Part shown: positions 1 through 8,822 of the stretch, in pieces
How positions within the stretch are numbered: the first letter of the stretch is position 1
Layout: every line of letters begins with the position of its first letter
DNA from: Pelagibius sp. CAU 1746
Lineage (GTDB): Bacteria; Pseudomonadota; Alphaproteobacteria; Kiloniellales; Kiloniellaceae
Assembly (NCBI RefSeq): GCF_039839785.1
Contig: NZ_JBDOQT010000001.1
Location: forward strand, 1,178,001-1,242,000
DNA: 64,000 nt
Direction of reading: 5' to 3'
Notes under the pieces: model-generated
What the model saw: the letters and a program-made list of their open reading frames with translations, nothing else
Databases searched by the model: none
What the model was told of the DNA's origin: nothing
Translations under genes and position numbers: made by a program

Positions 1-1232
1 TGATGCTCGGCAACGGCCTGCAGAACTCGCTGCTCGGCATTCGCGCGGGCGCGGAGGCCTTCACCACCGAGGCGACGGGCCTCATCATGGCCGCCTACTA
101 TGTCGGCTTGCTGGCCGGCGCCATCGTCACGCCCAAGGTGGTGGGCAATGTCGGTCATGTGCGCACCTTCGCCGCGCTGGCCTCGACCGCCTCGACCGCG
201 GCGCTGATCTACGCTGTCTTCGTCGATCCCTGGGCCTGGGGCGCCATGCGCATGGTCACGGGCTTCTGCTATGCGGGCCTCTACGTCGTCGCCGAGTCCT
301 GGCTCAACGACCGCGCCACCAACGAGACCCGCGGCACCCTGCTGTCGGTCTACATGGTGGTGCTGCTGGGCGGCATGGCGGCCAGCCAGTTCCTGCTGAA
401 CCTCGCCGACCCGAACAGCTATGTGCTCTTCGTGCTCGCCTCGGTGCTGGTTTCCATGGCGCTGGTGCCGATCTCGGTTTCGGTGACGCCGGCGCCGGAC
501 TTCACGGCGCCTGAACCGCTGGGGCTGCGCGCCCTCTACCAGACTTCGCCGCTGGGTATGATCGGGGCGCTGGGCACCGGGATGGCCAACGCGGCGATCT
601 ATGCCATGTCCCCGGTCTACGCCGGCGCCCTCGGCCTCAGCGTCGCGCAGATCGCCGTCTTCGTCAGCGCAAGCATCGTCGGCGGCATGGCCTTCCAATG
701 GCCGATCGGGCGCCTCTCCGACAAGCTGGACCGCCGCCAGGTGTTGACCGTGGTCACCTTCGCCGCGGCCCTGGCCGCGCTGGCCGCCGCGTTTGCCGCG
801 CGCGGCGAACCCATCGCCCTCTACGCCACGATGTTCCTGGTCGGCGGCATGAGCCTGCCCATGTACTCGCTCTGCATCGCCCACACCAACGACTACCTGA
901 CCCCCAAGCAGATGGTTTCGGCCAGCGGCACCTTGATGATGGTGGGGGGTGCGGGCGCGATCTTCGGGCCGATCGGCGTGTCGCTGCTGATGGGCGAGAT
1001 GGGCAGCGACGGCTTCTTCGCCTGCATCGGCGCGGTCCACGCCGCCATCGGCGTCTTCGCCCTCTACCGCATGCTGCGCCGGGCGCCGTTGCCGCTGGAT
1101 GAGCAGGGTGCCAGCGTGCCGCTGGCCAGCAGCGTCAGTGCGCCGACCGCAACCCTGCCGGTTGAGGCCATTCGCGATCAAATGGACCGCGATCTGGCGG
1201 CCCTGGCCGGCCCGCGGCTGCGGCGGCGGTAG
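1..1232 (+). CDS. MFS transporter, 5' end outside window
   Basis: Major facilitator superfamily permease, probably a drug or metabolite exporter in the inner membrane; the substrate cannot be told from sequence. The frame is open at the window edge. The first ATG inside (position 3) falls within what should be transmembrane helix 1, so the true start lies upstream. The 409 visible residues show about eleven hydrophobic helices, the loop 2-3 basic segment expected of MFS proteins, and a RLSDKLDRR motif in the central cytoplasmic loop (around residue 235), which is the second-half counterpart of that signature. The C-terminal ~60 residues are hydrophilic. It resembles the YcaD-like branch of MFS. 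No operon partner is visible; the next gene is 232 bases away. Confidence 0.85.
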   Translation, partial: MLGNGLQNSLLGIRAGAEAFTTEATGLIMAAYYVGLLAGAIVTPKVVGNVGHVRTFAALASTASTAALIYAVFVDPWAWGAMRMVTGFCYAGLYVVAESWLNDRATNETRGTLLSVYMVVLLGGMAASQFLLNLADPNSYVLFVLASVLVSMALVPISVSVTPAPDFTAPEPLGLRALYQTSPLGMIGALGTGMANAAIYAMSPVYAGALGLSVAQIAVFVSASIVGGMAFQWPIGRLSDKLDRRQVLTVVTFAAALAALAAAFAARGEPIALYATMFLVGGMSLPMYSLCIAHTNDYLTPKQMVSASGTLMMVGGAGAIFGPIGVSLLMGEMGSDGFFACIGAVHAAIGVFALYRMLRRAPLPLDEQGASVPLASSVSAPTATLPVEAIRDQMDRDLAALAGPRLRRR

Positions 1233-1464
1233 CTCCCCCTCGACCGCTGTGGGCCTTCGGCGCCCCGCAGGGGCCACTGCGCTGCCGCAATAGAGGGCTT
1301 TCGCTAAGTCAAAATTTACCGAAAAGTGCCATGCTTGAAGGTCTTCGCAGCCGCGAAATCGCACTTGCGAAGAGATTGGCTTTCCTCTAATGTTTTTCAG
1401 AATAAAATTACGCGATTAGACGTTTAGTCGTAACATAATTTCGGCGGCAGAGAGAAATGTTCTG

Positions 1465-1956
1465 ATGAAGGAAAAGCACGGTTACTTCATCGAGGATCTG
1501 GAGGTCGGGATGACGGCGGTCTTTGCGAAGACCGTCAGTGAGGCCGACATCACCATGTTTGCCGGCATTTCCGGCGACACCAATCCGGTCCACCTCGACC
1601 AGAGTTTTGCGGAGAAGACCATGTTCGCCGGGCGCATCGCCCACGGCATGCTCTCCGCCAGCTTCATTTCCACGGTCTTCGGCACCCGCCTGCCGGGACC
1701 GGGCTGCATCTACCTGCGCCAGGATTTGCGCTTCAAGGCGCCGGTCAAGGTTGGCGACACTGTGGAGGCGCGGGTCACGGTGAAGGAAATCCAGGCCGAG
1801 AAGAAACGTGTTGTTTTCGACACCGTCTGCTGCGTTGGCGACACCGTGGTGCTGGAAGGCGAGGCGACCTTGATGGTGCACCGCCGCCGCGATGTCCTCG
1901 GCGAGCCCGAGGCTCCGGGCAACGACGTTGCCGCGCCGGTTCAAGCTGCCGAATAG
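1465..1956 (+). CDS. MaoC-family (R)-specific enoyl-CoA hydratase
   Basis: A 163-residue single hot-dog fold MaoC dehydratase of the PhaJ type, which hydrates trans-2-enoyl-CoA to (R)-3-hydroxyacyl-CoA and links beta-oxidation to polyhydroxyalkanoate or other lipid synthesis. The hydratase motif is plain: residues 31-52 contain D-x5-F-A-G-x-S-G-D-x-N-P-x-H (FAGISGDTNPVH), which holds the catalytic Asp/His pair, and GRIAHGML follows. The length is normal for a PhaJ monomer. The ATG at 1465 is preceded by a purine-rich AGAGAGAAAT but no strong Shine-Dalgarno. An AT-rich upstream region (about 1310-1460) probably holds its own promoter. It appears monocistronic. The exact chain-length specificity is not inferable. 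Confidence 0.9.
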   Translation: MKEKHGYFIEDLEVGMTAVFAKTVSEADITMFAGISGDTNPVHLDQSFAEKTMFAGRIAHGMLSASFISTVFGTRLPGPGCIYLRQDLRFKAPVKVGDTVEARVTVKEIQAEKKRVVFDTVCCVGDTVVLEGEATLMVHRRRDVLGEPEAPGNDVAAPVQAAE

Positions 1957-2262
1957 GGCCACAGCCCGGCCGCCGGCCAACCCTTCTCAGCTTCGCTGTC
2001 CCTGAGCGGATCAGGGCCGGAAGGCGCCGCCGCCGGTGGCTCCTCGGCCCCGTGAAGCGGCTCTGGGCTCATGAGTTGGAGCGGACTCACACGGTCAATG
2101 GGCCCCTCGCGCGGTTGCGTCTGGTCGTGATCCGATCTAGGCCCGGCGGCGCTTCCTGCGCTATCTTGCCGGGCTACACGGCCCTCCGGCCGGGCGCCGC
2201 GCGGCGGCGGCGGGCTTCTTTCGTTGACACTCCCGGCCTAAGGCGTCAGACCAGCCGTTCCT
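1957..2262. other. intergenic region with CTAG-ended repeat copy
   Basis: No convincing gene lies between the hydratase and ribF. The left part has GC-rich inverted segments that could end the hydratase transcript. Positions 2079-2140 look like one copy of a dispersed repeat: they begin GAGCGGACTCAC, end GATCCGATCTAG, and match the ends of elements at 10409-10547 and 58019-58082. The last 100 bases before ribF are very GC-rich and probably carry the ribF promoter, which I could not place. Confidence 0.5.
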
Positions 2263-3225
2263 ATGGCGATATTCCGGCACAGCAGCGACCTTCCCGACGA
2301 CGCCCGGGGCGCGGTCGTGGTCATCGGCAATTTCGACGGCGTCCACCGCGGCCACCAGCTGCTGCTGGCCGACGCGCGCCGCCTTGCCGACGAGCTGGGC
2401 GCGCCCATGGCGGTTCTGACTTTCGAGCCGCACCCGCGCTCGGTCTTCCTGCCGGAGCGGCCGCCCTTCCGCCTCACCTCGCTGCGGGCCAAGGCCCACG
2501 CGCTGCAGGAAGCCGGGGTCGACCACCTCTTCGTGCTGCACTTCGACCGCAGCTTCGCGCTGAAGCCGGCGGAGACCTTCGTCGAGGAGATCCTGGTCGG
2601 CGACCTGGCGGCCCGCCACGTGGTGGTTGGCTGGGATTTCTGCTTCGGCCACAAGCGCGGCGGCAACGTGGCGCTGCTGAAGTCGATGGGCGCCAAGCAG
2701 GGCTTCGGCGTCACGGCGGTCGATCCGGTCATGACCGGCAACGGGGAGGTCTATTCCTCCTCCATCATCCGCGACCACCTGCGCGAGGGGCGCCCGGCCA
2801 AGGCCGCCGAACTGCTGGGCCGGCCCTGGGAGATCGAGGGCCGGGTCGAGGAGGGCGATCAGCGCGGGCGCACCATCGGCTTCGCCACCGCCAACATCGG
2901 CCTGGGCGACTATCTCCGCCCGGCGCTGGGGGTCTATGCGGTGCTGGCCGGGCGCGATCCCGGCGTCGAGCACGGCGAGGAAACCCAGTGGCTGGCGGGC
3001 GTGGCCAACCTGGGCCGGCGGCCCACCGTGGGCGGCGAGGACGTGCGCCTGGAGGTTCACCTCTTCGATTTCGCCGGGGACATCTACGGCGAGACCCTGC
3101 GCGTGCGCCTCATGGACTTCATCCGCCCGGAAAAGAAGTTTGACGGCCTCGACGCTTTAAAGGCACAAATCGCCCTCGATTGCGGCCAGGCCCGCGAGAT
3201 CCTGGCCCAAACAAGCTCGAGCTGA
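2263..3225 (+). CDS. ribF: bifunctional riboflavin kinase/FAD synthetase
   Basis: Makes FMN from riboflavin and ATP, then FAD from FMN and ATP, in the cytoplasm. The 320-residue length is normal for RibF. The N-terminal FAD synthetase (nucleotidyltransferase) domain shows GNFDGVHRGH at about residues 22-31 and the FEPHPRSVF segment around 55-63. The second half is the riboflavin kinase beta-barrel, with a GRTIGFATANI segment (normally G-R-x-x-G-x-P-T-A-N) and a GVYAV strand. The threonine position of the usual PTAN motif is kept (ATAN here). The start at 2263 gives MAIFRHSSDLP, typical of alphaproteobacterial homologues. It lies 13 bases before ileS, a conserved ribF-ileS-lspA arrangement. 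Confidence 0.95.
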   Translation: MAIFRHSSDLPDDARGAVVVIGNFDGVHRGHQLLLADARRLADELGAPMAVLTFEPHPRSVFLPERPPFRLTSLRAKAHALQEAGVDHLFVLHFDRSFALKPAETFVEEILVGDLAARHVVVGWDFCFGHKRGGNVALLKSMGAKQGFGVTAVDPVMTGNGEVYSSSIIRDHLREGRPAKAAELLGRPWEIEGRVEEGDQRGRTIGFATANIGLGDYLRPALGVYAVLAGRDPGVEHGEETQWLAGVANLGRRPTVGGEDVRLEVHLFDFAGDIYGETLRVRLMDFIRPEKKFDGLDALKAQIALDCGQAREILAQTSSS

Positions 3226-3238
3226 GAAGAACCACGCG

Positions 3239-6094
3239 ATGAGCGTAGATTACCGACCCACCGTCTTCCTGCCGAAGACCGACTTCCCGATGCGCGGCGG
3301 CCTGGCCCAGCGCGAGCCGGAGACCCTGGCGCGCTGGAACGAGCTCGACCTCTTCGCCCGGCTGCGCGAGGCCTCCGAGGGCCGCGAGAAGTTCATCCTC
3401 CACGACGGCCCGCCCTACGCCAACGGCCACCTGCACATCGGCCACGCGCTGAACAAGATCCTCAAGGACCTGATCAACCGCGCCCATCAGATGCTGGGCA
3501 AGGACGCGCACTACGTGCCGGGCTGGGATTGCCACGGCCTGCCCATCGAGTGGAAGATCGAGGAGCAGTACCGCGCCGCCGGCAAGGACAAGGACGCTGT
3601 GCCGGTGCTGGAGTTCCGCAAGGAATGCCGCGACTTCGCCGAGAAGTGGGTGAAGATCCAGACCGAGGAGTTCAAGCGCCTGGGCGTGGTCGGCAACTGG
3701 GAGCGGCCCTACACCACCATGTCGTTCGACGCCGAGGCGCAGATCGTGCGCGAGATCGGCAAGTTCCTGACCAACGGCGGCATCTACAAGGGCTCGCGCC
3801 CGGTGCTGTGGTCGGTGGTCGAAAAGACCGCCCTGGCCGATGCGGAGGTCGAGTACCACGACCACACCTCGACCACCATCTGGGTGCGCTTTCCGGTGGT
3901 GAAGAGCCCAGCCCCGCTGCTGGAGGGCGCCTCCGTCGTCATCTGGACCACCACGCCCTGGACCATCCCCGGCAACCGCGCCATCGGCTATGGCGAGGAG
4001 ATCGCCTACGGCGTGTTCCAGGTCGAGGCGGTGGCCGAGGGCAGCGCGGCCGAGGTCGGCGAGAAAATGGTGCTGGCCAAGGACCTGGCCGAGCAGGTGA
4101 AGGCCGATGCCAAGATCGAGGCCTGGCGCGAACTGGGCACGGTGAGCGCGCTGGCCGGCACGGTCTGCGGTCACCCCTGGAACGGCTTTGCGCCGGCCCA
4201 GGGCGGCTACGACTTCGACGTGCCGCTGCTGGCCGGCGACTTCGTCACCACCGAGCAGGGCACCGGCTTCGTGCACATCGCCCCGGGCCACGGCGCCGAC
4301 GACTGGGCGCTGGGCCGCCAGCACGGCATCGAGATCCCGCAGACCGTCGATGGCGCCGGCTACTTCTACGACCATGTGCCGCTGGTCGCCGGCGCGGTGG
4401 TCTACGACGAGAACGGCAAGCCGGGCGACGCCAACGGCAAGGTCATCAAGTACCTGGCCGAGGCCGGGCGCCTGGTGACCAAGGGCAAGCTGAAGCACAG
4501 CTATCCGCACTCCTGGCGCTCCAAGGCGCCGCTGATCTTCCGCAACACCTCGCAGTGGTTCATCTCCATGGAGACCAACGATCTGCGGGTGAAGGCCCTG
4601 AAGGCCATCGACGACACGCGCTTCGTGCCCGCCACCGGGCGCAACCGCCTGCGCTCCATGATCGAGCAGCGCCCGGACTGGTGCATCTCGCGCCAGCGCC
4701 TCTGGGGCGTGCCGCTGCCGATCTTCGTCGACAAGAAGACCGGCGAGCCCCTGCGCGATCAAGGCGTCATCGACCGGGTGGCCGAGGCCTTCGAGACGGA
4801 GGGCGGCGACGCCTGGTTCTCCAGCGACCCGCAGCGCTTCCTCGGCAACGACTACAACGCCGACGACTACGAGCAGATCACCGACGTGGTCGAGGTGTGG
4901 TTCGATTCCGGCTCCACCCATGCCTTCGTGCTGGAGGCGCGCCCGGAACTGAAGTGGCCCGCCGATCTCTACCTGGAAGGCTCCGACCAGCACCGCGGCT
5001 GGTTCCACTCCTCGCTGCTGGAGTCCTCGGGCACGCGCGGGCGCGCGCCCTATGACGCCGTGCTGACCCACGGCTTCATCCTGGAGGAGCAGGGCAAGGA
5101 GAAGATGTCCAAGTCGAAGGGCAATGCCCTCTCGCCGCAGGACGTCGTCGACACCCAGGGCGCCGATATCCTGCGCCTCTGGGTGGTCGCCTCGAACTAC
5201 GAGGAGGATCTGCGTTTCGGCCCGGATATCCTGAAGCACCAGGGCGATTCCTACCGCCGGCTGCGCAACACCCTGCGCTACCTGCTGGGCAACCTGGACG
5301 GCTTCACCGAGGCCGAGCGGGTCGCGGCGGAGGAGATGCCGGAGCTGGAGCGCTGGGTGCTGCACCGCCTGGCCGAACTGGACGCGCAGGTGCGCCGCAA
5401 CGTCGGGGACTTCGATTTCCACGCCCTCTATCAGGCGGTCTATAACTTCTGCGCCATCGACCTCTCGGCCTTCTACTTCGACGTCCGCAAGGACGTGCTG
5501 TATTGCGACCGCCCGGACGCGCTGCGCCGCCGCGCCTGCCGCACGGTGCTGGACGAGGTCTTTTCCTGCCTCACTGCCTGGCTGGCGCCGATCCTCTGCT
5601 TCACCGCCGAGGAAGCCTGGTGGGCGCGCGGCAGCGGGCCCGAGGCCTCGGTGCATCTGCGCACCTTCCCGGAGGTGCCGGCCGAGTGGCTCGACAGGGA
5701 CCTGGCCGACAAGTGGGCCAAGGTGCGCGAGGTGCGCCGCGTGGTCACCGGCGCCCTGGAGCTGGAGCGCGCCGCCAAGCGCATCGGATCCAGCCTGCAG
5801 GCGCGGCCGGTGGTGCATGTCGAGCGGCCGGAGCTGATGGCGGCCGTGGCCGCGGTGGAACTGGCGGACGTCGCCATCACCTCCGATGTCGCGCTGACCG
5901 GCGCGCCGGCGCCCGACGATGCCTTCCGCCTTGCCGAGGTGCCGGGGGTGGCTGTGGTCGCTCAGCTCGCCGAGGGCGAGAAGTGCGAGCGCTGCTGGAA
6001 GGTGCTGCCGGAGGTCGGGCGGGTGGCCGAGGCGCCGCAGACCTGCGGGCGCTGCGCCGATGCGGTGCAGCATCTGGGCGCCGCGGCGCAGTAG
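3239..6094 (+). CDS. ileS: isoleucyl-tRNA synthetase
   Basis: Charges tRNA-Ile and edits misactivated valine in its CP1 domain. The protein has 951 residues, the full length for bacterial class I IleRS. Class I signatures are present: HIGH at residues 66-69 and KMSKS at 622-626. The C-terminal zinc finger has four cysteines at about 916, 919, 936 and 939 (CERC...CGRC). The editing domain includes the WTTTPWTIP segment near residue 237. The gene follows ribF by 13 bases and precedes lspA by 17, so the three are probably cotranscribed. The very long open frame on the opposite strand here is a GC-bias shadow. Confidence 0.98.
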   Translation: MSVDYRPTVFLPKTDFPMRGGLAQREPETLARWNELDLFARLREASEGREKFILHDGPPYANGHLHIGHALNKILKDLINRAHQMLGKDAHYVPGWDCHGLPIEWKIEEQYRAAGKDKDAVPVLEFRKECRDFAEKWVKIQTEEFKRLGVVGNWERPYTTMSFDAEAQIVREIGKFLTNGGIYKGSRPVLWSVVEKTALADAEVEYHDHTSTTIWVRFPVVKSPAPLLEGASVVIWTTTPWTIPGNRAIGYGEEIAYGVFQVEAVAEGSAAEVGEKMVLAKDLAEQVKADAKIEAWRELGTVSALAGTVCGHPWNGFAPAQGGYDFDVPLLAGDFVTTEQGTGFVHIAPGHGADDWALGRQHGIEIPQTVDGAGYFYDHVPLVAGAVVYDENGKPGDANGKVIKYLAEAGRLVTKGKLKHSYPHSWRSKAPLIFRNTSQWFISMETNDLRVKALKAIDDTRFVPATGRNRLRSMIEQRPDWCISRQRLWGVPLPIFVDKKTGEPLRDQGVIDRVAEAFETEGGDAWFSSDPQRFLGNDYNADDYEQITDVVEVWFDSGSTHAFVLEARPELKWPADLYLEGSDQHRGWFHSSLLESSGTRGRAPYDAVLTHGFILEEQGKEKMSKSKGNALSPQDVVDTQGADILRLWVVASNYEEDLRFGPDILKHQGDSYRRLRNTLRYLLGNLDGFTEAERVAAEEMPELERWVLHRLAELDAQVRRNVGDFDFHALYQAVYNFCAIDLSAFYFDVRKDVLYCDRPDALRRRACRTVLDEVFSCLTAWLAPILCFTAEEAWWARGSGPEASVHLRTFPEVPAEWLDRDLADKWAKVREVRRVVTGALELERAAKRIGSSLQARPVVHVERPELMAAVAAVELADVAITSDVALTGAPAPDDAFRLAEVPGVAVVAQLAEGEKCERCWKVLPEVGRVAEAPQTCGRCADAVQHLGAAAQ

Positions 6095-6111
6095 GCGGCT
6101 TCCGGAACCCG

Positions 6112-6615
6112 ATGCAGCTTTCCCTCTATATCGGCGCGGCGATCCTGCTGCTCGACCAGCTCACCAAGTGGGTCATCCTGCTGCGCGTGATGGATCCGCC
6201 GCGGGTCATCGAGGTGACGGGCTTCTTCAATCTGGTGCTGACCTACAACACCGGTGTCAGCTTCGGCCTGTTTCAGGGCGACGCGGCCTGGCAGCCCTAT
6301 ATTCTCGTTTTTCTCAACCTGGCGGTCTCCGCCGGCCTGCTGATCTGGCTGCACCGGGAGACCCACAAAGGGGGTAGTGCGGGCCTGCTGCCCTGGGCCG
6401 TCGGCCTGGTCGTCGGCGGGGCGCTGGGCAACGCCGTCGACCGGCTGCATCTGCCGGGGGTCGTTGATTTTCTGGACTTTCACCTCGCCGGCTGGCATTG
6501 GCCGGCCTTCAATGTCGCCGACAGCGCCATCGTTGGCGGCGTGATCCTGCTGATCGCGGATGGCTTGTTCCAGCCCGGCAGGAAGGGTAATAAAGAGGCG
6601 GGGATAGGGAGGTAG
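6112..6615 (+). CDS. lspA: lipoprotein signal peptidase (signal peptidase II)
   Basis: Inner-membrane aspartic protease that cleaves the signal peptide of diacylglyceryl-modified prolipoproteins. The 167 residues have four transmembrane segments. Both catalytic aspartates are in their conserved contexts, GNAVDRL and FNVADSAI, and the DQLTKW motif near the N terminus and the YNTGVSFGLF segment are present. I chose the ATG at 6112 because it puts the first helix directly at the N terminus; the frame stays open upstream inside ileS but is not conserved. The next gene, five bases downstream, encodes a lipoprotein that would be a substrate. Confidence 0.96.
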   Translation: MQLSLYIGAAILLLDQLTKWVILLRVMDPPRVIEVTGFFNLVLTYNTGVSFGLFQGDAAWQPYILVFLNLAVSAGLLIWLHRETHKGGSAGLLPWAVGLVVGGALGNAVDRLHLPGVVDFLDFHLAGWHWPAFNVADSAIVGGVILLIADGLFQPGRKGNKEAGIGR

Positions 6616-6619
6616 TCGA

Positions 6620-7192
6620 ATGGATCGCAGCATGACCTTTAGACTTCTCATGTTTGCCGGGCTGGCCTTGAGCCTTTCCGCCTGCGGCGGATTCCGCGAG
6701 AGCCTGGGCATGAACAAGCAGTCGCCCGACGAATTCCGGGTCGTTTCGCGCGCGCCGCTGACGGTGCCGCCCGACTTCCAGCTTCGCCCGCCCGAGCCCG
6801 GCGCGCCGCGCCCGCAGGTCGGCACGCCGGCGCAGCAGGCCGAACGGGCCGTGTTCCGCAACAGCCAGGGTGCCCAGCAGACCGCCAACGCGGCGCCGCG
6901 GCGCGTCACCGTGGGCGAGCAGGCCCTGCTCAGCGCGACCGGCGCGCAGGCGGCCGATCCGAACATCCGCTTGATCGTCAACCGCGAAACCAAGCAGATC
7001 AACGAAGAGTCGGACTATTTCGTGGATCGCCTGGTCTTCTGGAACGACGTCCCGCCGACCGGCACCGTCGTCGATCCGGTGGCCGAACGCCGCCGCCTGC
7101 AGGAGAACGCGGCCCTCGGCCAGCCGGTCACCACCGGCCCGACGCCGCAGATCGAGCGCCGCCGCCAGGCGCCGCTGGAAGGCATTTTCTAG
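6620..7192 (+). CDS. DUF3035 outer-membrane lipoprotein (BamF-like)
   Basis: A 190-residue predicted lipoprotein: a short basic N terminus, a hydrophobic stretch and a lipobox LSLSAC with the modified cysteine near residue 22. The sequence after it (PDEFRVVSRAPLTVPPDF) is the hallmark of DUF3035. This family is found mainly in Alphaproteobacteria, and it resembles the short motif shared by BamC and the alphaproteobacterial accessory subunit BamF, so a role in the beta-barrel assembly complex is plausible but inferred. The rest is Pro/Arg/Gln-rich and probably disordered. It begins five bases after lspA and is followed by a terminator-like hairpin. Confidence 0.8.
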   Translation: MDRSMTFRLLMFAGLALSLSACGGFRESLGMNKQSPDEFRVVSRAPLTVPPDFQLRPPEPGAPRPQVGTPAQQAERAVFRNSQGAQQTANAAPRRVTVGEQALLSATGAQAADPNIRLIVNRETKQINEESDYFVDRLVFWNDVPPTGTVVDPVAERRRLQENAALGQPVTTGPTPQIERRRQAPLEGIF

Positions 7193-7254
7193 CCGTCTCA
7201 CGCCGCGCGCGCCGGTCTGCTGACCGGACGTTAACGATTGTTCACCATAATGCG

Positions 7255-7284
7255 ACCGGACGTCCGCTTGCGGGCGTCCGGTTT
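7255..7284 (+). terminator. rho-independent terminator after the ribF-ileS-lspA operon
   Basis: An 8-bp perfect stem, ACCGGACG at 7255-7262 with CGTCCGGT at 7275-7282, encloses a 12-nt loop that can pair further, and is followed by TTTCG. A smaller hairpin (CCGGTC/GACCGG, 7212-7227) precedes it. Position and orientation fit the end of the lipoprotein gene at 7192. Confidence 0.65.
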
Positions 7285-7378
7285 CGTGCCATATAGATGC
7301 TCAATAGAATCATTCTGTTTTAGCGGCAGGCCCGTGCGCGTCGCTTGGGCCCTGCACCGCTGGAGGGAGGTCCTGGAA

Positions 7379-8761
7379 ATGGCAGTTCTCCGCCGTCCGG
7401 TCCGTCTGGCCGCCCCGCTTTTCGGGGCCCTGGCCGTTTTCCTGGCAGGCTTTGCCGGGCTTGCGGGCAATGCCGGCGCCAAGGTTTTCGATCCGGTCAG
7501 CTTCACCCTGGACAACGGTCTGCAGGTGGTGGTCGTCGTCAACCGCCGCGCCCCCATCGTCCATCACTCGGTGTGGTACCGGGTCGGCGCCGCGGACGAG
7601 CAGGCGGGGGAATCCGGTCTCGCGCATTTTCTCGAGCACCTCATGTTCAAGGGCACCGAAAGCCTCGCCCCCGGCGAGTTCTCCGACATCATCGCCGCCA
7701 ACGGCGGGCGCGAGAACGCCTTCACCTCCTGGGACTACACCGCCTACTACCAGACGGTCGCGGCCGACCGCCTGGAGATCATGATGAAGAACGAGGCCGA
7801 CCGCATGGCCAACCTGATGCTCACCGACGACGTGGTGCTGCCGGAGCGCGAGGTGGTGCGCGAGGAACGCCGCAGCCGCATCGACAACGAGCCGGGAAGC
7901 CAACTCGGCGAGATCAGCCGCGCGGTGCTGTTCCTCAACCACCCTTACCGCATTCCCATCATCGGCTGGGACCACGAGATCGAACAGCTCTCCACCGGGG
8001 CGGCGGTCGCCTTCTATGACAAGTGGTACGCGCCCAACAATGCCGTCCTCATCGTCGCCGGCGACGTCGATCCCGAAGAGGTGCGCGCCCTGGCGGAGAA
8101 GTATTACGGCGTCATCCCGCGCAAGGACGTGCCGCAGCGCAAGCGCGTGGTCGAGCCGCCGCAGAATGCGCCGCGCGAGGTAACGCTGGAAAGCCCGCGG
8201 GTGCGCCAGCCGCAGGTCCGCGTCACCTATCTCGCTCCCAGTCACCGCCAGGCGGTCGAGCAGGGCTTGCGCAACGATACCTACGCCCTGCAGGTGCTCT
8301 CGGAAATCATCGGCGGCGGCGCCACGGCGCGCCTCTACAGCCGCCTGGTGGTGGAGCAGGGCATCGCCGGCTCCGCCGGGGCCGGGTATAGCCCCAACGA
8401 TTACGACTACTCGACCTTCACCTTCTACGTCGCGCCGCGCCCCGGCGGCGAGGTGGCGCCGGTCGAGGCGGCCCTGCGCGCGCAGATCGCCGAACTGCTG
8501 CAAAGCGGCGTCAGCGAGGAAGAGGTCGCCGCAGCCAAGAAGCGTCTGGTCGCCGCCGCCGTTTTCGCGCGCGACAGCCTGGCGACGGCACCGCGAGTGA
8601 TCGGCGCGGCCTTGACCACCGGCAGCAGCCTGGAGGACGTCGAGGCCTGGCCCGAGCGCGTCGCCGAGGTCACCGTCGAGGACGTGAACCGTGCCATGAA
8701 GGACGTGCTGCGCGACGCGCAGTCGGTCACCAGCTATCTGCTGCCGGAGCCGACGAGTTGA
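7379..8761 (+). CDS. M16 family zinc peptidase, active subunit
   Basis: Secreted or periplasmic zinc metallopeptidase of the pitrilysin family (mitochondrial processing peptidase beta-like). A signal peptide covers about residues 1-33. The inverted zinc motif HFLEH is at residues 83-87, and the third ligand is one of the glutamates in REERRSR near residues 162-163. The C-terminal half carries the GGGATARLYSRLV segment of the partner-type domain. The 460-residue length fits a half-size M16B subunit that must pair with a second subunit. The start at 7379 follows a good Shine-Dalgarno (GGAGGGAGG); the frame extends 47 codons upstream with no such site. The partner gene follows 61 bases later. 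Confidence 0.92.
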   Translation: MAVLRRPVRLAAPLFGALAVFLAGFAGLAGNAGAKVFDPVSFTLDNGLQVVVVVNRRAPIVHHSVWYRVGAADEQAGESGLAHFLEHLMFKGTESLAPGEFSDIIAANGGRENAFTSWDYTAYYQTVAADRLEIMMKNEADRMANLMLTDDVVLPEREVVREERRSRIDNEPGSQLGEISRAVLFLNHPYRIPIIGWDHEIEQLSTGAAVAFYDKWYAPNNAVLIVAGDVDPEEVRALAEKYYGVIPRKDVPQRKRVVEPPQNAPREVTLESPRVRQPQVRVTYLAPSHRQAVEQGLRNDTYALQVLSEIIGGGATARLYSRLVVEQGIAGSAGAGYSPNDYDYSTFTFYVAPRPGGEVAPVEAALRAQIAELLQSGVSEEEVAAAKKRLVAAAVFARDSLATAPRVIGAALTTGSSLEDVEAWPERVAEVTVEDVNRAMKDVLRDAQSVTSYLLPEPTS

Positions 8762-8822
8762 ACGGCGGGCGGGGAAAACGAAGCTGTCTGAGACTCGAGA
8801 AATCAGGGAAAGGATCGTCTTG

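Noticed and set aside
3119-6073. 984-residue open frame on the minus strand across ileS
   Set aside because: It is exactly antisense to a full, motif-complete isoleucyl-tRNA synthetase and rich in His/Gly/Leu as expected of a GC-bias shadow.
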